Source: Mycobacterium sp. 236(2023) (GTDB lineage Bacteria; Actinomycetota; Actinomycetes; Mycobacteriales; Mycobacteriaceae). Taken from it: a stretch of 64,000 bases of DNA. Positions 63,412 through 64,000 of the stretch are shown here, one piece after another; the stretch's first letter is position 1, and every line of letters starts with the position of its first letter. The notes under the pieces were generated by a model. That model was not told where the DNA came from and ran no database searches. It was given only the letters and a program-made list of their open reading frames with translations. The stretch covers positions 186,001 through 250,000 of the forward strand of contig NZ_JARSBP010000003.1 in assembly GCF_029623955.1 (NCBI RefSeq). Reading direction: 5' to 3'. Made by a program: the position numbers and the translations under genes.

Positions 63412-63426
63412 TGCTATCCTGATCTA

Positions 63427-64000
63427 GTGGACAAGGCGCTTCCCAGTCGCCGCGACGAGCTTCTGCAGCTCGCCGCGACGATGTTCGCCGAGCGCGGCCT
63501 GCGGGCCACCACTGTGCGCGACATCGCGGACTCGGCCGGAATCCTGTCGGGGAGCCTGTATCACCACTTCAAGTCCAAGGAGCAGATGGTCGAAGAGGTC
63601 CTGAAGGACTTCCTGGACTGGCTGTTCACACGCTACGACGAGATCGTCGCCGGCACGACGGACCCCCTGGAGCGCGTCAAAGGCCTGTTCATGGTCTCGT
63701 TCGAAGCCATCGAGCACCGACATGCGCAGGTCGTCATCTACCAGGACGAGGCCAAGCGACTCAACCCGTTGCCGCAGTTCGAATTTCTCGACGACCGCAA
63801 CCGCGAACAGCGCAGGATGTGGGTCGAGGTCCTCAAACAGGGCGTCGCCGAAGGAAGCTTCCGGCCCGACCTCGATGTCGACCTCGTCTACCGCTTCATC
63901 CGCGACACCACCTGGGTTTCGGTCCGCTGGTATCAACCGGGCGGACCGCTGACGGCCGAGCAGGTCGGCAACCAATACCTCGCCATCGTCCTCGGTGGCA
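63427..64000 (+). CDS. kstR2: TetR-family repressor KstR2 (partial, runs off the window)
   Basis: 191 whole codons, open at the right edge. The HTH is RRDELLQLAATMFAERGL then ILSGSLYHHFKSKEQM. The ligand domain continues with FEAIEHRHAQVVIYQDEAKRL and FRPDLDVDLVYRFIRDTTWVSVRWY, closely matching remembered KstR2. KstR2 represses the HIP/CD-ring genes and is released by HIP-CoA. The GTG at 63427 (VDKALPSRR) fits the promoter at 63412-63420. Known KstR2 is about 200 residues, so only the last few codons are missing. No complete ORF could be called because the stop lies outside. Confidence 0.92.
   Translation, partial: MDKALPSRRDELLQLAATMFAERGLRATTVRDIADSAGILSGSLYHHFKSKEQMVEEVLKDFLDWLFTRYDEIVAGTTDPLERVKGLFMVSFEAIEHRHAQVVIYQDEAKRLNPLPQFEFLDDRNREQRRMWVEVLKQGVAEGSFRPDLDVDLVYRFIRDTTWVSVRWYQPGGPLTAEQVGNQYLAIVLGG

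Overview
The window looks like chromosome of a fast-growing mycobacterium (Mycolicibacterium type). Support: high GC, many GTG starts, 1-4 nt start/stop overlaps, and gene order matching the mycobacterial cholesterol-catabolism locus. KstR, FadE34, KshB, HsaA, HsaD, HsaC, HsaB, the FadD3/FadE30-33/IpdF block and KstR2 are all recognisable, most with a close operator match at the expected place. Assignments rest on reading motifs and remembered family sequences; no database search was run.

Layout. 0-2 kb: a rhodanese-type sulfurtransferase and a membrane GGDEF protein. 2-6 kb: zinc acquisition, a CobW-type GTPase divergent from znuA-znuC-znuB with a Zur-like box abutting each start codon. 6-9.2 kb: a LacI-family regulator, a methyltransferase, trehalose-phosphate phosphatase and kstR. 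9.4-18.2 kb: KstR regulon (fadE34, kshB with a small secreted protein, hsaA-hsaD-hsaC-hsaB), interrupted by a second GGDEF protein. 18.2-24.5 kb: a LysR/hydrolase/hypothetical unit divergent from a probable ketone-body operon (MHS transporter, 3-hydroxybutyrate dehydrogenase, acetoacetyl-CoA synthetase). 24.5-31.7 kb: xylose use (xylB and ROK repressor, divergent from xylA and an ABC importer). 31.7-33.6 kb: a DUF222/HNH (13E12-type) protein with a perfect SOS-box match, divergent from a GNAT acetyltransferase. 33.5-42.4 kb: KstR2 regulon for steroid rings C/D (fadD3-fadE31-fadE32-fadE33-aspB-MFS, divergent from fadE30-ipdF). 42.5-45.7 kb: a two-component system and a DUF4153-type membrane protein. 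45.7-63.4 kb: a cell-surface or exopolysaccharide cluster. 63.4 kb to the end: kstR2, cut by the window edge, with its own KstR2 box.

The region most worth attention is the polysaccharide cluster (45.7-63.4 kb). It holds a Wzx-type flippase, a Wzy/ligase-type polymerase, a Wzz/BY-kinase-like protein with no tyrosine tail, four glycosyltransferase-like proteins, a GH6 endoglucanase/cellobiohydrolase, a BcsB-like membrane-anchored protein with no BcsA in view, a GMC oxidoreductase, an aldo/keto reductase, two NAD-dependent epimerases and a Gfo/Idh/MocA dehydrogenase. It lies between ipdF and kstR2, which are near neighbours in M. tuberculosis. BcsB-like plus GH6 suggests a secreted beta-glucan or similar polymer; that is inference.

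The two GGDEF proteins keep the GGEEF active-site motif and lack the RxxD inhibitory site. They could supply c-di-GMP, but nothing in the sequence ties them to the polymer cluster.
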